Origin: Reyranella sp.
GTDB lineage: Bacteria > Pseudomonadota > Alphaproteobacteria > Reyranellales > Reyranellaceae
Assembly: GCF_030651995.1 (NCBI RefSeq)
Contig: NZ_JAUSBN010000067.1
Span: 62,001-126,000, forward strand
Length of the DNA: 64,000 bases
Reading direction: 5' to 3'
Of this stretch, positions 25,021 to 36,677 are shown piece by piece; position 1 is the stretch's first letter; every line of letters starts with the position of its first letter. Made by a program: the position numbers and the translations under genes. The notes under the pieces are model-generated. The model saw only the letters and a program-made list of their open reading frames with translations, was not told the origin of the DNA and made no database searches.

Positions 25021-25845
25021 ATGGCGAAGGAAAAGCGGTTGAAAATCGCACTGATCGGCTACGGCGCCATCAGCCAGATGCTGTTCGACGTGTTTCGCGA
25101 AAAGAAGCCGCCGATCGACATCGTGGGTGTTCTGGTGCGCCAGGGCAGGGTCGCAGCCACCCAGAAGAAGCTCGGCAAGAAGGTCGCGGTCGTCGATGAC
25201 CTGAAAGCGCTGCTGAAGCTCAAGCCCGAAATCGTGGTCGAGGCCGCCAGCCAGCAGGCGGTGCGCGACTGGGGCGAGACCATCCTGAAGAAGGGCATCG
25301 ACTTCATGGTGATCGCCACCGGCGCCTACGGCGACCCGGCGCTGTGGAAGAAGCACGTGAAGGCGGCGGAGAAGAGCGGGGCACGCCTGCGGCTGCCGGC
25401 GGGCGCCATCGCCGGCCTGGACGGGCTGCTCGCCATGCGGCTCGGCAAGCTGGAGCGGGTGAAATACATTTCGATCAAGCCGCCGCATGCCTGGACGGGC
25501 ACGCCGGCCGAGACCGAGTTCGACCTGCCGTCGATCAAGGAACCGACCGTGATCTTCCGCGGCTCGCCCGCCGATGCGGGCCGGCTCTACCCGAAGAACG
25601 CCAATCTGGCGGTGACGGTGGCGCTGTGCGGCGCCGGTCTCGACAAGACGGAGATCGAACTCGTGGCCGATCCGACCCTGCCGCCCGGCACCAATGCGAG
25701 CAAGCTGGAGGTCGTCTCCGATTCAGGCGAGCTGAAGCTCGAACGGCTCGGCCGGGCGATGCCGGACAATCCCAAGACCGGCGTGCTCACCGCCCTCACC
25801 ATGGCGGACGACCTGATGAAGATCGTCCGCCACAGCGACTGGTAG
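25021..25845 (+). CDS. nadX: L-aspartate dehydrogenase
   Basis: An NAD(P)-dependent dehydrogenase that oxidises L-aspartate to iminoaspartate, the precursor for quinolinate and NAD synthesis; in some organisms it runs in the amination direction. The 274-aa product has an N-terminal Rossmann motif IALIGYGAIS (residues 9-18), then VVEAASQQAV, the active-site region LPAGAIAGLDGL, the catalytic-His segment IKPPHAW and YPKNANLAVTVAL. These are diagnostic of the DUF108 aspartate dehydrogenase family. No nadA or nadC is in view. The stop is three bases from the convergent LTXXQ-protein stop. Confidence 0.87.
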   Translation: MAKEKRLKIALIGYGAISQMLFDVFREKKPPIDIVGVLVRQGRVAATQKKLGKKVAVVDDLKALLKLKPEIVVEAASQQAVRDWGETILKKGIDFMVIATGAYGDPALWKKHVKAAEKSGARLRLPAGAIAGLDGLLAMRLGKLERVKYISIKPPHAWTGTPAETEFDLPSIKEPTVIFRGSPADAGRLYPKNANLAVTVALCGAGLDKTEIELVADPTLPPGTNASKLEVVSDSGELKLERLGRAMPDNPKTGVLTALTMADDLMKIVRHSDW

Positions 25846-25848
25846 GCG

Positions 25849-26445
25849 TCAGCGCGGGCCGGGGCCGCCCATACCCATGCCCATGCGCGCGTGCGCGTGG
25901 TGGGCGACGCCGTGCCGAGGACGGTCGAGAAGGGCCTTCTGCTCGGGCGTCAGGACGGCGACCAGGGTGGTGAGCGAGGGCTTGACCGCCTCGATCGTGG
26001 CGATGCGGGCCTTCATCGCGTCCTCTTCCATCGTGAGGCGCTCGAGGTAAGTCGGGCGCTCCTTCATCTCGGCCGGCAGGGTCTGGCAGCGGGCCATCGA
26101 CTTGGTGCTGGCCTCGTCGGCTGCCTTCTCGAAGGCGGTCCAGGCGGTCATCTGGTCGGGCTTCAGTTCGAGCCGGGCCTTGAGGTAGGCGCGATCGCCG
26201 ATGCGGCGGGCGGCCATGTCGAGGCACATCGACTTCGGTGAGAAGCTGCGCTCGACGCGTGCGGCCCCTCGCTCGCCGGGGGTGCGCTCGCCCCGCGCGG
26301 CTGGAGAGGGCGGGCTCGGCGGGGTGGCCTGCGCGAGCTCGACCATGTCGTTCTCGAACAGGTCGAAGGCCGAGGCAGGGGCGGTGAACGCAAGGCCCGC
26401 CGCCAGGACGAGAGCGGTGGGCAGGAACAGGGAACGGATCGACAT
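25849..26445 (-). CDS. Periplasmic LTXXQ-motif (Spy/CpxP-like) protein
   Basis: A 198-aa exported helical protein. The signal peptide is about residues 1-26 (SIRSLFLPTALVLAAGLAFT ending ASA). The mature part has LTXXQ-like helices: LKPDQMTAWTAFEKAADEAS near the middle and VLTPEQKALLDRPR near the end, the hallmark of Spy/CpxP chaperone and metal-stress proteins. It ends in a His/Met/Gly-rich tail (HAHARMGMGMGG) that could bind metal. I chose the ATG at 26445 because GAGG precedes it by six bases; another ATG at 26460 lacks this. Function is inferred from family only. Confidence 0.8.
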   Translation of the reverse strand: MSIRSLFLPTALVLAAGLAFTAPASAFDLFENDMVELAQATPPSPPSPAARGERTPGERGAARVERSFSPKSMCLDMAARRIGDRAYLKARLELKPDQMTAWTAFEKAADEASTKSMARCQTLPAEMKERPTYLERLTMEEDAMKARIATIEAVKPSLTTLVAVLTPEQKALLDRPRHGVAHHAHARMGMGMGGPGPR

Positions 26446-26522
26446 CGGAAACCTCGCCATAGAAGGGGTGGTTCCCGAGGTACGGACCGAGGACGCCGAG
26501 CGTGCCCGGCCCGGAGGTTAAG

Positions 26523-28061
26523 TTATGTAAAGTTGAGTCGCTGCTCTGCCAGCCAGCGCGCGAATGCTTCGCGTTCTTCCGCCGTCATGTGCAGCCCTTC
26601 CTTGGTCCTGCGCCACAGCACGTCCTCGGCGTCGACGGCCCATTCGTCGCGCACCAGATGGCGCACCTCGACCTCATAGAGGGAGCCGCCGAAATGGCGG
26701 CCGAGATCGGCCACGGTCGTCACGTTCTCCAGCAGGTCGTCGAGACCCGAGCCATGGCGCCGGGCGAGGATTCGCACCAACTCCTTCGGCAGGCCGGGCT
26801 TGGTGGCGACCGCGCCCTCCACGAACCTGTCGAACGCCTCTTCGAAGGTCGGCGCGTCGGCCATTTCGCCGTCGTAGACCGCGCGGCCGTCGGTCCAGGG
26901 ACCGCCCATGCGCGGGAAATAGGGCTGCAGGTCGTTGAGCGCATGTTCCGCCAGCCGGCGGTAGGTCGTGATCTTGCCCCCGAAGACAGAAAGGACTGGG
27001 GCCTTGCCCTGCGGGGAGCCGTCGACCTCGAGGTGGTAGTCTCGGGTCACCTTCGAGGGATTGTCGTCGCCGTCGTCGAACAGCGGGCGGACACCCGAAT
27101 AGGTCCAGACCACGTCCTCGGGCCGAACGGGCCTGGCCATGTACCGGCTGGCGAGGTCGCAGAGATAGGCGATTTCTTCCGGCGAGCAGACCGGATGCTC
27201 GCCTTCCTCGACCGCGATGTCGGTGGTGCCGATCAGCGAGAATTCGCGTTCGTAGGGGATGACGAACACGATCCGGTTGTCGCTGTTCTGCAGGATGAAG
27301 GCGTGGTCGCCGTCGTAGAGCTTCGGCACGACGATGTGGCTGCCCTTTACGAGGCGCACGCGCTTGGGCGTCTTGATCTCGGTCTGATCGTCGAGAAAGT
27401 GCTTCACCCAGGGGCCGGCGGCGTTCACGAGGGCGCGTGCCTTGAGGTGCACGGGCACGCCGCCGGGGCCTTCGAGCTCGATGTGCCAAAGCTTTCCGTC
27501 GTCGCTGCGGCGGGCCGACACGCAGCGATGCCGGGCATAGATCGCGGCTCCCATCTCGCGGGCCGACTTCAGGTTGGAGATCACCAGGCGCGCGTCGTCG
27601 ACCCAGGCGTCGGAATAGACGAAGCCCTTCTGGAAGCCGGGCTTCAGGCCGGCCCCGAACTTCGACTTGGGCAGGTCGACCTGGATCGACTTGGGCAGGG
27701 TCATGTGCCAGTCGAGATGGTCGTAGAGCCAGAGGCCGAGCCGCAGCATCCAGCGTGGCCGCAGGTGCGGCTCGTAGGGCAACACGAAGCGCAGCGGCCA
27801 GGAGAGATGCGGCGCCTTGGCCAGCAGCACCTCGCGCTCCTGCAGCGCCTCGCGGACCAGGCGGAACTCGTAGGTTTCCAGGTAGCGCAGGCCGCCGTGG
27901 ATGAGCTTGGTCGACTTCGAGGAGGTCGCGCTGGCGAAATCGTTCATTTCGCAGAGACCGACGGTGAGCGCCCGCCCCGCCGCGTCGCAGGCGATGCCCG
28001 CCCCATTGATGCCGCCCCCGACCACGAACAGGTCGAGCGGCCGATCCTCCGTCACACTCAT
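26523..28061 (-). CDS. glpD: Glycerol-3-phosphate dehydrogenase (aerobic, FAD-dependent)
   Basis: A membrane-associated flavoenzyme that oxidises sn-glycerol-3-phosphate to dihydroxyacetone phosphate and passes electrons to quinone. The 512-aa product opens with the FAD dinucleotide fold FVVGGGINGAGIACDAAGR (residues 12-30). It contains the DAO core segments (LIHGGLRYLE, NAAGPWVKHFLDD, GTTDIAVEEGEHPVC) and the C-terminal DAO_C domain. Length is normal. No glpK, glpF or glpR lies nearby, so it appears to be a solitary gene here. Confidence 0.94.
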   Translation of the reverse strand: MSVTEDRPLDLFVVGGGINGAGIACDAAGRALTVGLCEMNDFASATSSKSTKLIHGGLRYLETYEFRLVREALQEREVLLAKAPHLSWPLRFVLPYEPHLRPRWMLRLGLWLYDHLDWHMTLPKSIQVDLPKSKFGAGLKPGFQKGFVYSDAWVDDARLVISNLKSAREMGAAIYARHRCVSARRSDDGKLWHIELEGPGGVPVHLKARALVNAAGPWVKHFLDDQTEIKTPKRVRLVKGSHIVVPKLYDGDHAFILQNSDNRIVFVIPYEREFSLIGTTDIAVEEGEHPVCSPEEIAYLCDLASRYMARPVRPEDVVWTYSGVRPLFDDGDDNPSKVTRDYHLEVDGSPQGKAPVLSVFGGKITTYRRLAEHALNDLQPYFPRMGGPWTDGRAVYDGEMADAPTFEEAFDRFVEGAVATKPGLPKELVRILARRHGSGLDDLLENVTTVADLGRHFGGSLYEVEVRHLVRDEWAVDAEDVLWRRTKEGLHMTAEEREAFARWLAEQRLNFT

Positions 28062-28113
28062 CGCCTACCTATAGCCCGCTTGACCGGCTTCTGCAGGAAC
28101 CGCACAAGGCCGC

Positions 28114-28392
28114 ATGGGATTCCTGCTCAAGATTGCGCTGTTCGGCCTTGCCCTCTACGGCGTTTACAGGAGTTTCCGGTACTGGAAGGGTCTTTTCGAC
28201 CGTTTCACCGGCAACGACCTGCCGCAGCGTCCGCCGCCGCCTCCGCCGGCCCCCGCGCGACCCGAGCCGCCGCCCGTCGCGCCGCCTCGCAAGCCCGTGG
28301 TGATCGAGGATACCGTCCAGTGTGCCGGCTGCGGTGCCTATATTCCGGCCACTGCTGAAAAATGCGGCCAATGCGGTCGTCCCCGGCCATAA
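28114..28392 (+). CDS. Small membrane-anchored zinc-ribbon protein, function unknown
   Basis: A 92-aa protein with three parts. An N-terminal transmembrane helix (about residues 3-19) is followed by a proline-rich spacer (40-60, with a run of six prolines) and a C-terminal zinc ribbon with C70-x2-C73 and C84-x2-C87 (CAGCG...CGQCG). The design suggests a membrane-tethered zinc finger facing the cytoplasm. I do not recognise a named family. It lies just upstream of glyQ on the same strand with a 115-bp gap, divergent from glpD. Confidence 0.75.
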   Translation: MGFLLKIALFGLALYGVYRSFRYWKGLFDRFTGNDLPQRPPPPPPAPARPEPPPVAPPRKPVVIEDTVQCAGCGAYIPATAEKCGQCGRPRP

Positions 28393-28507
28393 GGCCGCAG
28401 CGCGCCACCAGCCTTGACCGGCTGGGGGGTGGAACCTATTTTGCCGCACCGCAAAAACGGCCATAAGTTGCGGAAATACAAGGCCTTTAGAGCTTCGGGG
28501 AATACCG

Positions 28508-29407
28508 GTGTCGAACCCCTCAGCAGCGCGCGGGAAACCGACGTGCTTCCAGGAACTCATCCTGACCCTGCAGGATTATTGGGCGGCGCAGGGCTGCCTG
28601 ATCCTCCAGCCCTTCGACATGGAGATGGGCGCCGGTACTTTCCACACCGCGACGACCCTGCGGGCGCTCGGCCCGAAGCCCTGGTACGCGGCCTATGTGC
28701 AGCCGTCCCGCCGCCCGACCGACGGGCGCTATGGCAACAATCCGAACCGCCTGCAGCACTATTACCAGTTCCAGGCCATCCTGAAGCCGTCCCCGCCCGA
28801 CATCCTCGAACGGTATCTGGGGTCGCTCCAGGCGATCGGCATCGACACGACGTTGCACGACATCCGTTTCGTCGAGGACGACTGGGAGAGCCCGACCCTG
28901 GGCGCCTGGGGCCTGGGCTGGGAAGTCTGGTGCGACGGCATGGAAATCACGCAGTTCACCTACTTCCAGCAGGTGGGCGGCATCGAGGTCGACCTGGTGG
29001 CGGGCGAGATCACCTACGGCCTCGAGCGGCTGGCCATGTACCTGTTCGACAAGAAGTCGGTCTACGAGCTGCCGTACAACCGCGCCGATTCCGACGTGCC
29101 GCTGACCTATGGCGACGTGTTCCTGCAGAACGAGCGGGAGCAGTCGGCCTACAATTTCGAGCATGCCGACACCGAGATGCTGTTCCGCCACTTCGCCGAC
29201 GCCGAGAAGGAATGCGGCCGGCTGGTCGAGAAGAAGCTGCCGCTGCCGGCTTATGAGCAGTGCATCAAGGCGAGCCACTCGTTCAACCTGCTCGACGCCC
29301 GCGGCGTGATCAGCGTCACCGAGCGGCAGAGCTACATCCTGCGCGTCCGCAACCTCGCCAAGGCCTGCTGCGAGACGTGGCTGGCAACGCAGAAGAAAGC
29401 TGCTTGA
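28508..29407 (+). CDS. glyQ: Glycine-tRNA ligase alpha subunit
   Basis: The catalytic subunit of bacterial heterotetrameric glycyl-tRNA synthetase (299 aa). The strongly conserved body includes [52 protein letters not shown] and [14 protein letters not shown]. The start is the GTG at 28508. The beta-subunit gene begins one base after the stop, and ppdK follows glyS by only two bases, a gene order common in alphaproteobacteria. Confidence 0.96.
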   Translation: MSNPSAARGKPTCFQELILTLQDYWAAQGCLILQPFDMEMGAGTFHTATTLRALGPKPWYAAYVQPSRRPTDGRYGNNPNRLQHYYQFQAILKPSPPDILERYLGSLQAIGIDTTLHDIRFVEDDWESPTLGAWGLGWEVWCDGMEITQFTYFQQVGGIEVDLVAGEITYGLERLAMYLFDKKSVYELPYNRADSDVPLTYGDVFLQNEREQSAYNFEHADTEMLFRHFADAEKECGRLVEKKLPLPAYEQCIKASHSFNLLDARGVISVTERQSYILRVRNLAKACCETWLATQKKAA

Positions 29408-29408
29408 G

Positions 29409-31460
29409 ATGGCCGAGCTTCTTCTCGAGATCCTGAGCGAAGAGATTCCGGCGCGCATGCAGGCGCGCGCGGCCGAGGACCTCAAGCGGCTGGTCTGCGA
29501 CGGGCTGAAGGGCGCGGGCATCGGCTTCGAGACGGCGCGCGCCTATGTGACGCCGCGGCGGCTGGCGCTGGTGGTCGAAGGCATCCCGGCGGTGCGCGAC
29601 GATGTCAGCGAGGAAAAGCGCGGCCCGCGTGTCGGCGCCCCCGACCAGGCGGTGCAGGGCTTCCTGAAGGGGGCGGGCCTCGCCTCGCTCGACCAGGCGG
29701 AGAAGCGCGACACCGGCAAGGGCGAGTTCTGGTTCGCCGTCATCACCAAGAAGGGCGGTCCGACCGCCGATGCACTGCCGCTGGTGATCGATGCGGCGAT
29801 GAAGGCGCTGCCCTGGCCCAAGTCGATGAAATGGGGCAGCGGCACCATGCAGTGGGTGCGCCCGCTGCAGGGCGTCGTCGCCCTGTTCGACGGCAAGGTG
29901 CTGAAGGGTGAGGTGTCGCCCGGCGGCGCCATGGCGCCGGTCGTGTTCGGCGATACGATGCGCGGCCATCGCTTCCTGAGCAAAGGCGAGTTCGCTGTCA
30001 CGAACTTCGCTGACTACGAGGCAAAGCTGCGCGCCGCGCACGTGATCCTCGATGCGGCAGAGCGCCGGAAGGTCATCCTCGAGGGGGCGCGCCAGCTTTG
30101 CGGCGACGCCCAGGTCACGCTGCGTGACGACGAAGGCCTGGTGGACGAAGTGACGGGCCTGGTCGAATGGCCGGTCCCGCTGATCGGTACCATCGATGCG
30201 CAGTTCATGGACGTGCCGGCCGAAGTGCTGATCGTGTCGATGAAGGTTCATCTGCGCCATTTCACGACGACCAAGGCCGACGGCGCCTTGGCCAACCGCT
30301 TCGTCGTGGTCGCCAACAACGTGGCGCGGGACGGCGGCAAGGTGATCGTCGAGGGCAACGAGCGCGTGCTGCGGGCGCGGTTGAGCGACGCCAAGTTCTT
30401 CTGGGACCAGGACCGCAAGACGACCCTGGAAAGCCGTCTGCCGGCCCTGAAGCAGGTCGTGTTCCACGCCAAGCTCGGCACCCAGGCCGAGCGGGTCGAG
30501 CGCATCGTGGCTCTGGCCGGTGAGATCGCGAAAGTCCTCCCCGGGGCCCAGGCCGCCGACGTCGAACAGGCCGCGCGTCTCTGCAAGGCCGATCTGGTCA
30601 CCGGCATGGTGGGTGAGTTCCCGGAGCTGCAGGGCGTGATGGGCCGCTACTATGCGCTCGGCGAGAAATTGCCGGCGTCGGTAGCCGATGCGATCGGCGA
30701 CCATTACACGCCGGCCGGTCCCAACGACCGCTGCCCGACGGCGCCGGTGTCGATCGCCGTCGCGCTGGCCGACAAGCTCGATGCGCTGACGTCGTTCTGG
30801 TCGATCGGCGAGAAGCCCACCGGTTCGCGCGATCCCTTCGCGCTGCGCCGCGCGGCGCTCGGCGTCATCCGCATCGTGGTCGAAAACAAGCTGCGTCTGC
30901 CGCTCAAGCCGTTCCTCAAGGCCGACGACCTGCTCGCCTTCTTCGCCGAGCGCCTCAAGGTTCAGATGCGCGAGAAGGGCGTGCGCCACGACGTGGTCGA
31001 CGCCGTCGTCTCGCTGGGCGGCGAGGACGATCTCGTCCGGCTGCTCGCCCGGGTCGAGGCGCTCCAGGCCTTCCTCGGCACCGAGGCCGGGCGGAACCTG
31101 CTCACCGCCTATGGCCGCGCGGCCAACATCGTTCGCGCCGAGGAGAAGAAGGACAAGGGGCTCGCCGCGAAGATTGCCGGCATTCCCGATGCGGCTCTGC
31201 TGGAACAAGTGGAGGAGAAAAGCGTTGCTTCCGCCTTGGACCAGGTGGCGCGCGCGGTGAAGCCGGCGCTCGCCGCCGAGGATTTCGCGGGCGCAATGGC
31301 TGCGTTCGCGGGCCTGCGCGGGCCGATCGACGCCCTGTTCGACAAAGTCACGGTCAACGTGACGGACAGGCCGGAGGTTCGCCTGAACAGGCTGAAACTG
31401 CTCAACCAGATTCGTGCCACCATGGATTCGGTGGCCGACTTTTCGAAGATCGAGGGCTAA
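29409..31460 (+). CDS. glyS: Glycine-tRNA ligase beta subunit
   Basis: The tRNA-binding beta subunit (683 aa). It begins [18 protein letters not shown], the family signature, and contains KRGPRVGAP near residue 74, [15 protein letters not shown] and a C-terminal anticodon-binding/DALR-like region with FFDKV-like residues ([10 protein letters not shown]). Length is typical. It is co-transcribed with glyQ and ppdK: the gap to ppdK is two bases. Confidence 0.96.
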   Translation: MAELLLEILSEEIPARMQARAAEDLKRLVCDGLKGAGIGFETARAYVTPRRLALVVEGIPAVRDDVSEEKRGPRVGAPDQAVQGFLKGAGLASLDQAEKRDTGKGEFWFAVITKKGGPTADALPLVIDAAMKALPWPKSMKWGSGTMQWVRPLQGVVALFDGKVLKGEVSPGGAMAPVVFGDTMRGHRFLSKGEFAVTNFADYEAKLRAAHVILDAAERRKVILEGARQLCGDAQVTLRDDEGLVDEVTGLVEWPVPLIGTIDAQFMDVPAEVLIVSMKVHLRHFTTTKADGALANRFVVVANNVARDGGKVIVEGNERVLRARLSDAKFFWDQDRKTTLESRLPALKQVVFHAKLGTQAERVERIVALAGEIAKVLPGAQAADVEQAARLCKADLVTGMVGEFPELQGVMGRYYALGEKLPASVADAIGDHYTPAGPNDRCPTAPVSIAVALADKLDALTSFWSIGEKPTGSRDPFALRRAALGVIRIVVENKLRLPLKPFLKADDLLAFFAERLKVQMREKGVRHDVVDAVVSLGGEDDLVRLLARVEALQAFLGTEAGRNLLTAYGRAANIVRAEEKKDKGLAAKIAGIPDAALLEQVEEKSVASALDQVARAVKPALAAEDFAGAMAAFAGLRGPIDALFDKVTVNVTDRPEVRLNRLKLLNQIRATMDSVADFSKIEG

Positions 31461-31462
31461 GA

Positions 31463-34134
<2,672 letters not shown>

Positions 34135-34138
<4 letters not shown>

Positions 34139-35070
34139 CGCTGGCGGCGCTCCGCATCGAAGGCAAGCGGGCGCTGGCCGCCGCCCTTGCCGGCCTGGAG
34201 CGTGATCCCGAAAGCGAAGCCTCGCAGGCGCTGTTGGACGCCGCGTGGCGCGAGCCGCGCGCCCATGTCGTGGGCGTCACCGGTCCGCCGGGTGTCGGCA
34301 AATCCTCCCTGTGTGCGGCCCTGGTCGCGGCGTGGCGTCGATCGGGCAAGACCGTCGGCGTGATTGCCGTCGATCCCTCTTCGAGGACCAGCGGAGGCGC
34401 GCTTCTCGGCGACCGCGTGCGCATCGTCCATGACGGGGCGGATGAGGGCAGTTTCGTGCGCTCGATGGCCGCCCGCGATCGCCTGGGCGGGCTCGCCGAC
34501 CAGACGGTGGCCGCGATGGTCGTCATGCGGGCGCTGTTCGACCGTGTGCTGATCGAGACGGTGGGCGTGGGCCAGTCCGAGACGGACGTGGCGGGGGTGG
34601 CCGACACGGTCGTCTTCTGCGTGCAGCCGGGTTCCGGCGATTCCCTGCAGTTCATGAAGGCAGGCATCGTCGAGATCCCACACCTGGTCGTCGTCACCAA
34701 GGCCGACATGGGCGCCGCGGCCGAACGGGCACGGGCCGACGTGGCCGGGGCCTTGTCGCTTGCCACCGCGGGCGATGCCGGCGACTGGCCCGTGAAGGTC
34801 CTGGCCGTTTCCTCGCGCAGCGCCACCGGAATCGACGGGCTGGTGGCGGCCCTGGAGGCGCATCGCGAGTATCTGGCAGGGGACGGTCGGCTGGCCGTGG
34901 CGCGCCATCGCCAGGGCGAGGGCTGGGTCGTTCAGTCGCTGCGTGACCGGTTCGGCCGCGACGGCATTGCCAGACTGGGCCGGCTGGGCTTGGATCTTGC
35001 CCTCGCGCCCGGCGCGCAGCCCTTTCAGCGGCTGCGTGAGCTCGGCACCGTTCTGGAGAGACCGCTATGA
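34135..35070 (+). CDS. meaB: MeaB/ArgK-family G3E GTPase, methylmalonyl-CoA mutase chaperone
   Basis: A GTPase that protects and reloads the cobalamin-dependent methylmalonyl-CoA mutase. The 311-aa product has Walker [10 protein letters not shown] (residues 51-58), Walker B-like [22 protein letters not shown], the family-specific ETVGVGQSE and the G4 motif VVTKADMG. I used the ATG at 34135 overlapping the ppdK stop rather than an upstream in-frame codon. No mutase gene is in the window. A propionyl-CoA carboxylase-like beta subunit (53660-55210) would fit the same propionate pathway but is 19 kb away. Confidence 0.92.
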
Positions 35071-35492
35071 GCCATCCGATCGACGGCACCTGCATCTTCT
35101 GCAAGATCGTCGCGGGCGAGTTGCCATGCTTCAAGCTGCTCGAGGACGAGGCGACCATCGCCTTCATGGACATCAACCCGGTCAATCCCGGCCATGCGCT
35201 GGCGGTCGCCAAGGGCCACTGGCCGACCGTCGACGTCATTCCGCCCGACATACTGGCCGCCGTGGCCAAGACCGCCCAGCGCGTGGCCAAGGCAGCGATG
35301 AGCGTGTTGAAGCCCAGCGGCGTGAACCTGCTGCAGTCCAATGGAGTAGGGGCGGGCCAGAGCGTGCCGCATCTCCATGTTCACATCCTGCCGCGGTTTC
35401 CGGGCGACAAGGTCCGGCTCAACTGGGCCTATACGCCGGGCGACAAGGCCGAGATCGAGGCGATCTGCAACAGATTGAAGGTCGCCCTCTAG
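35067..35492 (+). CDS. HIT-family hydrolase (HinT-like)
   Basis: A small (141 aa) purine-nucleotide phosphoramidase or nucleotidyl hydrolase. It begins with CIFCKIVAGELP (residues 9-20), containing a CxxC zinc pair, and has the catalytic histidine triad HLHVHILPR (His102, His104 and His106). The start overlaps the meaB stop by four bases. Its stop codon shares the palindrome CTAG with the convergent LysR gene. Cellular substrate is uncertain. Confidence 0.92.
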   Translation: MSHPIDGTCIFCKIVAGELPCFKLLEDEATIAFMDINPVNPGHALAVAKGHWPTVDVIPPDILAAVAKTAQRVAKAAMSVLKPSGVNLLQSNGVGAGQSVPHLHVHILPRFPGDKVRLNWAYTPGDKAEIEAICNRLKVAL

Positions 35493-36448
35493 GCGGCCGC
35501 CATCGACCTGCTGCGCGGCGTCGTGGAGAACCACTCGCGCTCGTCGTGGCGGAACTGGTCGCGCACATAGTCGATCACGGTGCGGATGCGTGCGCCCTTG
35601 TTGGTCTCCTCGTGGCTGACCAGCCAGATGTCGCGGACGATCTTGAGATCGATCGGCGCCGCCACCAGGTTCGACGACTTGGCGATATAATCGGGGAAAA
35701 CCGAGATTCCGTAGCCGGTCTGCACCGCTTCCATGGCGGCGTAGGAGGAGTTGGTGCGCAGGACCACCGACGTGCTGCGCTCGACCACTTCGCTCCACGG
35801 CTTCATGGCCGGCAGGCTGTGAAGTGTCGTGTGGTCGACGATATGGTGGTCGCGCATGTCCTCGAGCTTTTGCGGCAATCCGTATTGCTCGATGTAGGAG
35901 GGCGCCGCAAAAATCGACATGTTGACCTGGCCGACACGGGCGGCGACCAGTTGGTTCGACGTCGGACGGAAGAAGCGGATGGCCAGATCGGCCTGGCGGG
36001 TGGCGAGGTCGAGGACCTGATCGCCGGCAATCACCTGGACGATGATGTCGGGATGGCTACGGCGCAGGACACCTAGCCGAGGCACCAGCCAGTGTGCGGC
36101 GATGCCTTCGGTTGCGGCGATGCGAACGATTCCCGCCATCTCGCGGTCGAGGCCGGCCAAGTGCCTTTCGATTGCCGTGGCGTTCGACATCATCGATTCG
36201 GCCTGCACGAGCACGCCGCGGGCGGCTGGAGTCACTTCCATGCCATGACGGTGGCGGTCGAACAGTTTGGCGCCCAGACGGCGCTCCAGCGCCTGGATGC
36301 GGCGACCGACGGTCGTCTGCTTGGTGTTCAACTGGGTGGCCGCGGCACTGAAGCTTCCGGTTTTTGCAACCGCGAGGAAGAAACGCACGTCGTCCCAGTC
36401 GCCGAGAATGTTCGGCACCTTGTTCTTGCGAGGAGGGATCGTGACCAT
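35489..36448 (-). CDS. LysR-family transcriptional regulator
   Basis: A 319-aa regulator with an N-terminal winged HTH (VRFFLAVAKTGSFSAAATQLNTKQTTVGRRIQALERRLG, residues 16-54) and a C-terminal type-2 periplasmic-binding-like effector domain (about residues 100-300). I placed the start at the ATG at 36448; upstream codons in the same frame run into non-conserved sequence. It is divergent from the nucleotidyltransferase/GNAT gene set with a 229-bp gap, a typical LysR arrangement, so it may control that set. The inducer is unknown. Confidence 0.9.
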   Translation of the reverse strand: MVTIPPRKNKVPNILGDWDDVRFFLAVAKTGSFSAAATQLNTKQTTVGRRIQALERRLGAKLFDRHRHGMEVTPAARGVLVQAESMMSNATAIERHLAGLDREMAGIVRIAATEGIAAHWLVPRLGVLRRSHPDIIVQVIAGDQVLDLATRQADLAIRFFRPTSNQLVAARVGQVNMSIFAAPSYIEQYGLPQKLEDMRDHHIVDHTTLHSLPAMKPWSEVVERSTSVVLRTNSSYAAMEAVQTGYGISVFPDYIAKSSNLVAAPIDLKIVRDIWLVSHEETNKGARIRTVIDYVRDQFRHDEREWFSTTPRSRSMAAA

Positions 36449-36677
36449 GGTGACAATCGATACAATAAGAGTTGCGCTCACGCATATCTGACGCGAGCCT
36501 CGTACTTTACCGTACACGATTATCGGTGAAATGTCGTTTTCCGTCTTGTTTTTGGGGGATAGGCCGCTCCTCGGACCGCGACGGACCCTTCGGCACCTCC
36601 AGTTCACGTATTCGCGGCTCAATTTTTCGGTTGTATGTAACGGGATTGACGCTCGCAACGAGACAGGAGTGCTGCCC

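Noticed and set aside
26502..28358. Long plus-strand open frame opposite glpD
   Set aside because: Same third-position effect. The minus strand encodes a full GlpD with an intact FAD motif.
36449..36677. N-terminal extension of the membrane nucleotidyltransferase from the ATG at 36531
   Set aside because: The GTG at 36678 has a good Shine-Dalgarno, and the extra 49 residues look like chance translation of the LysR-facing intergenic region.
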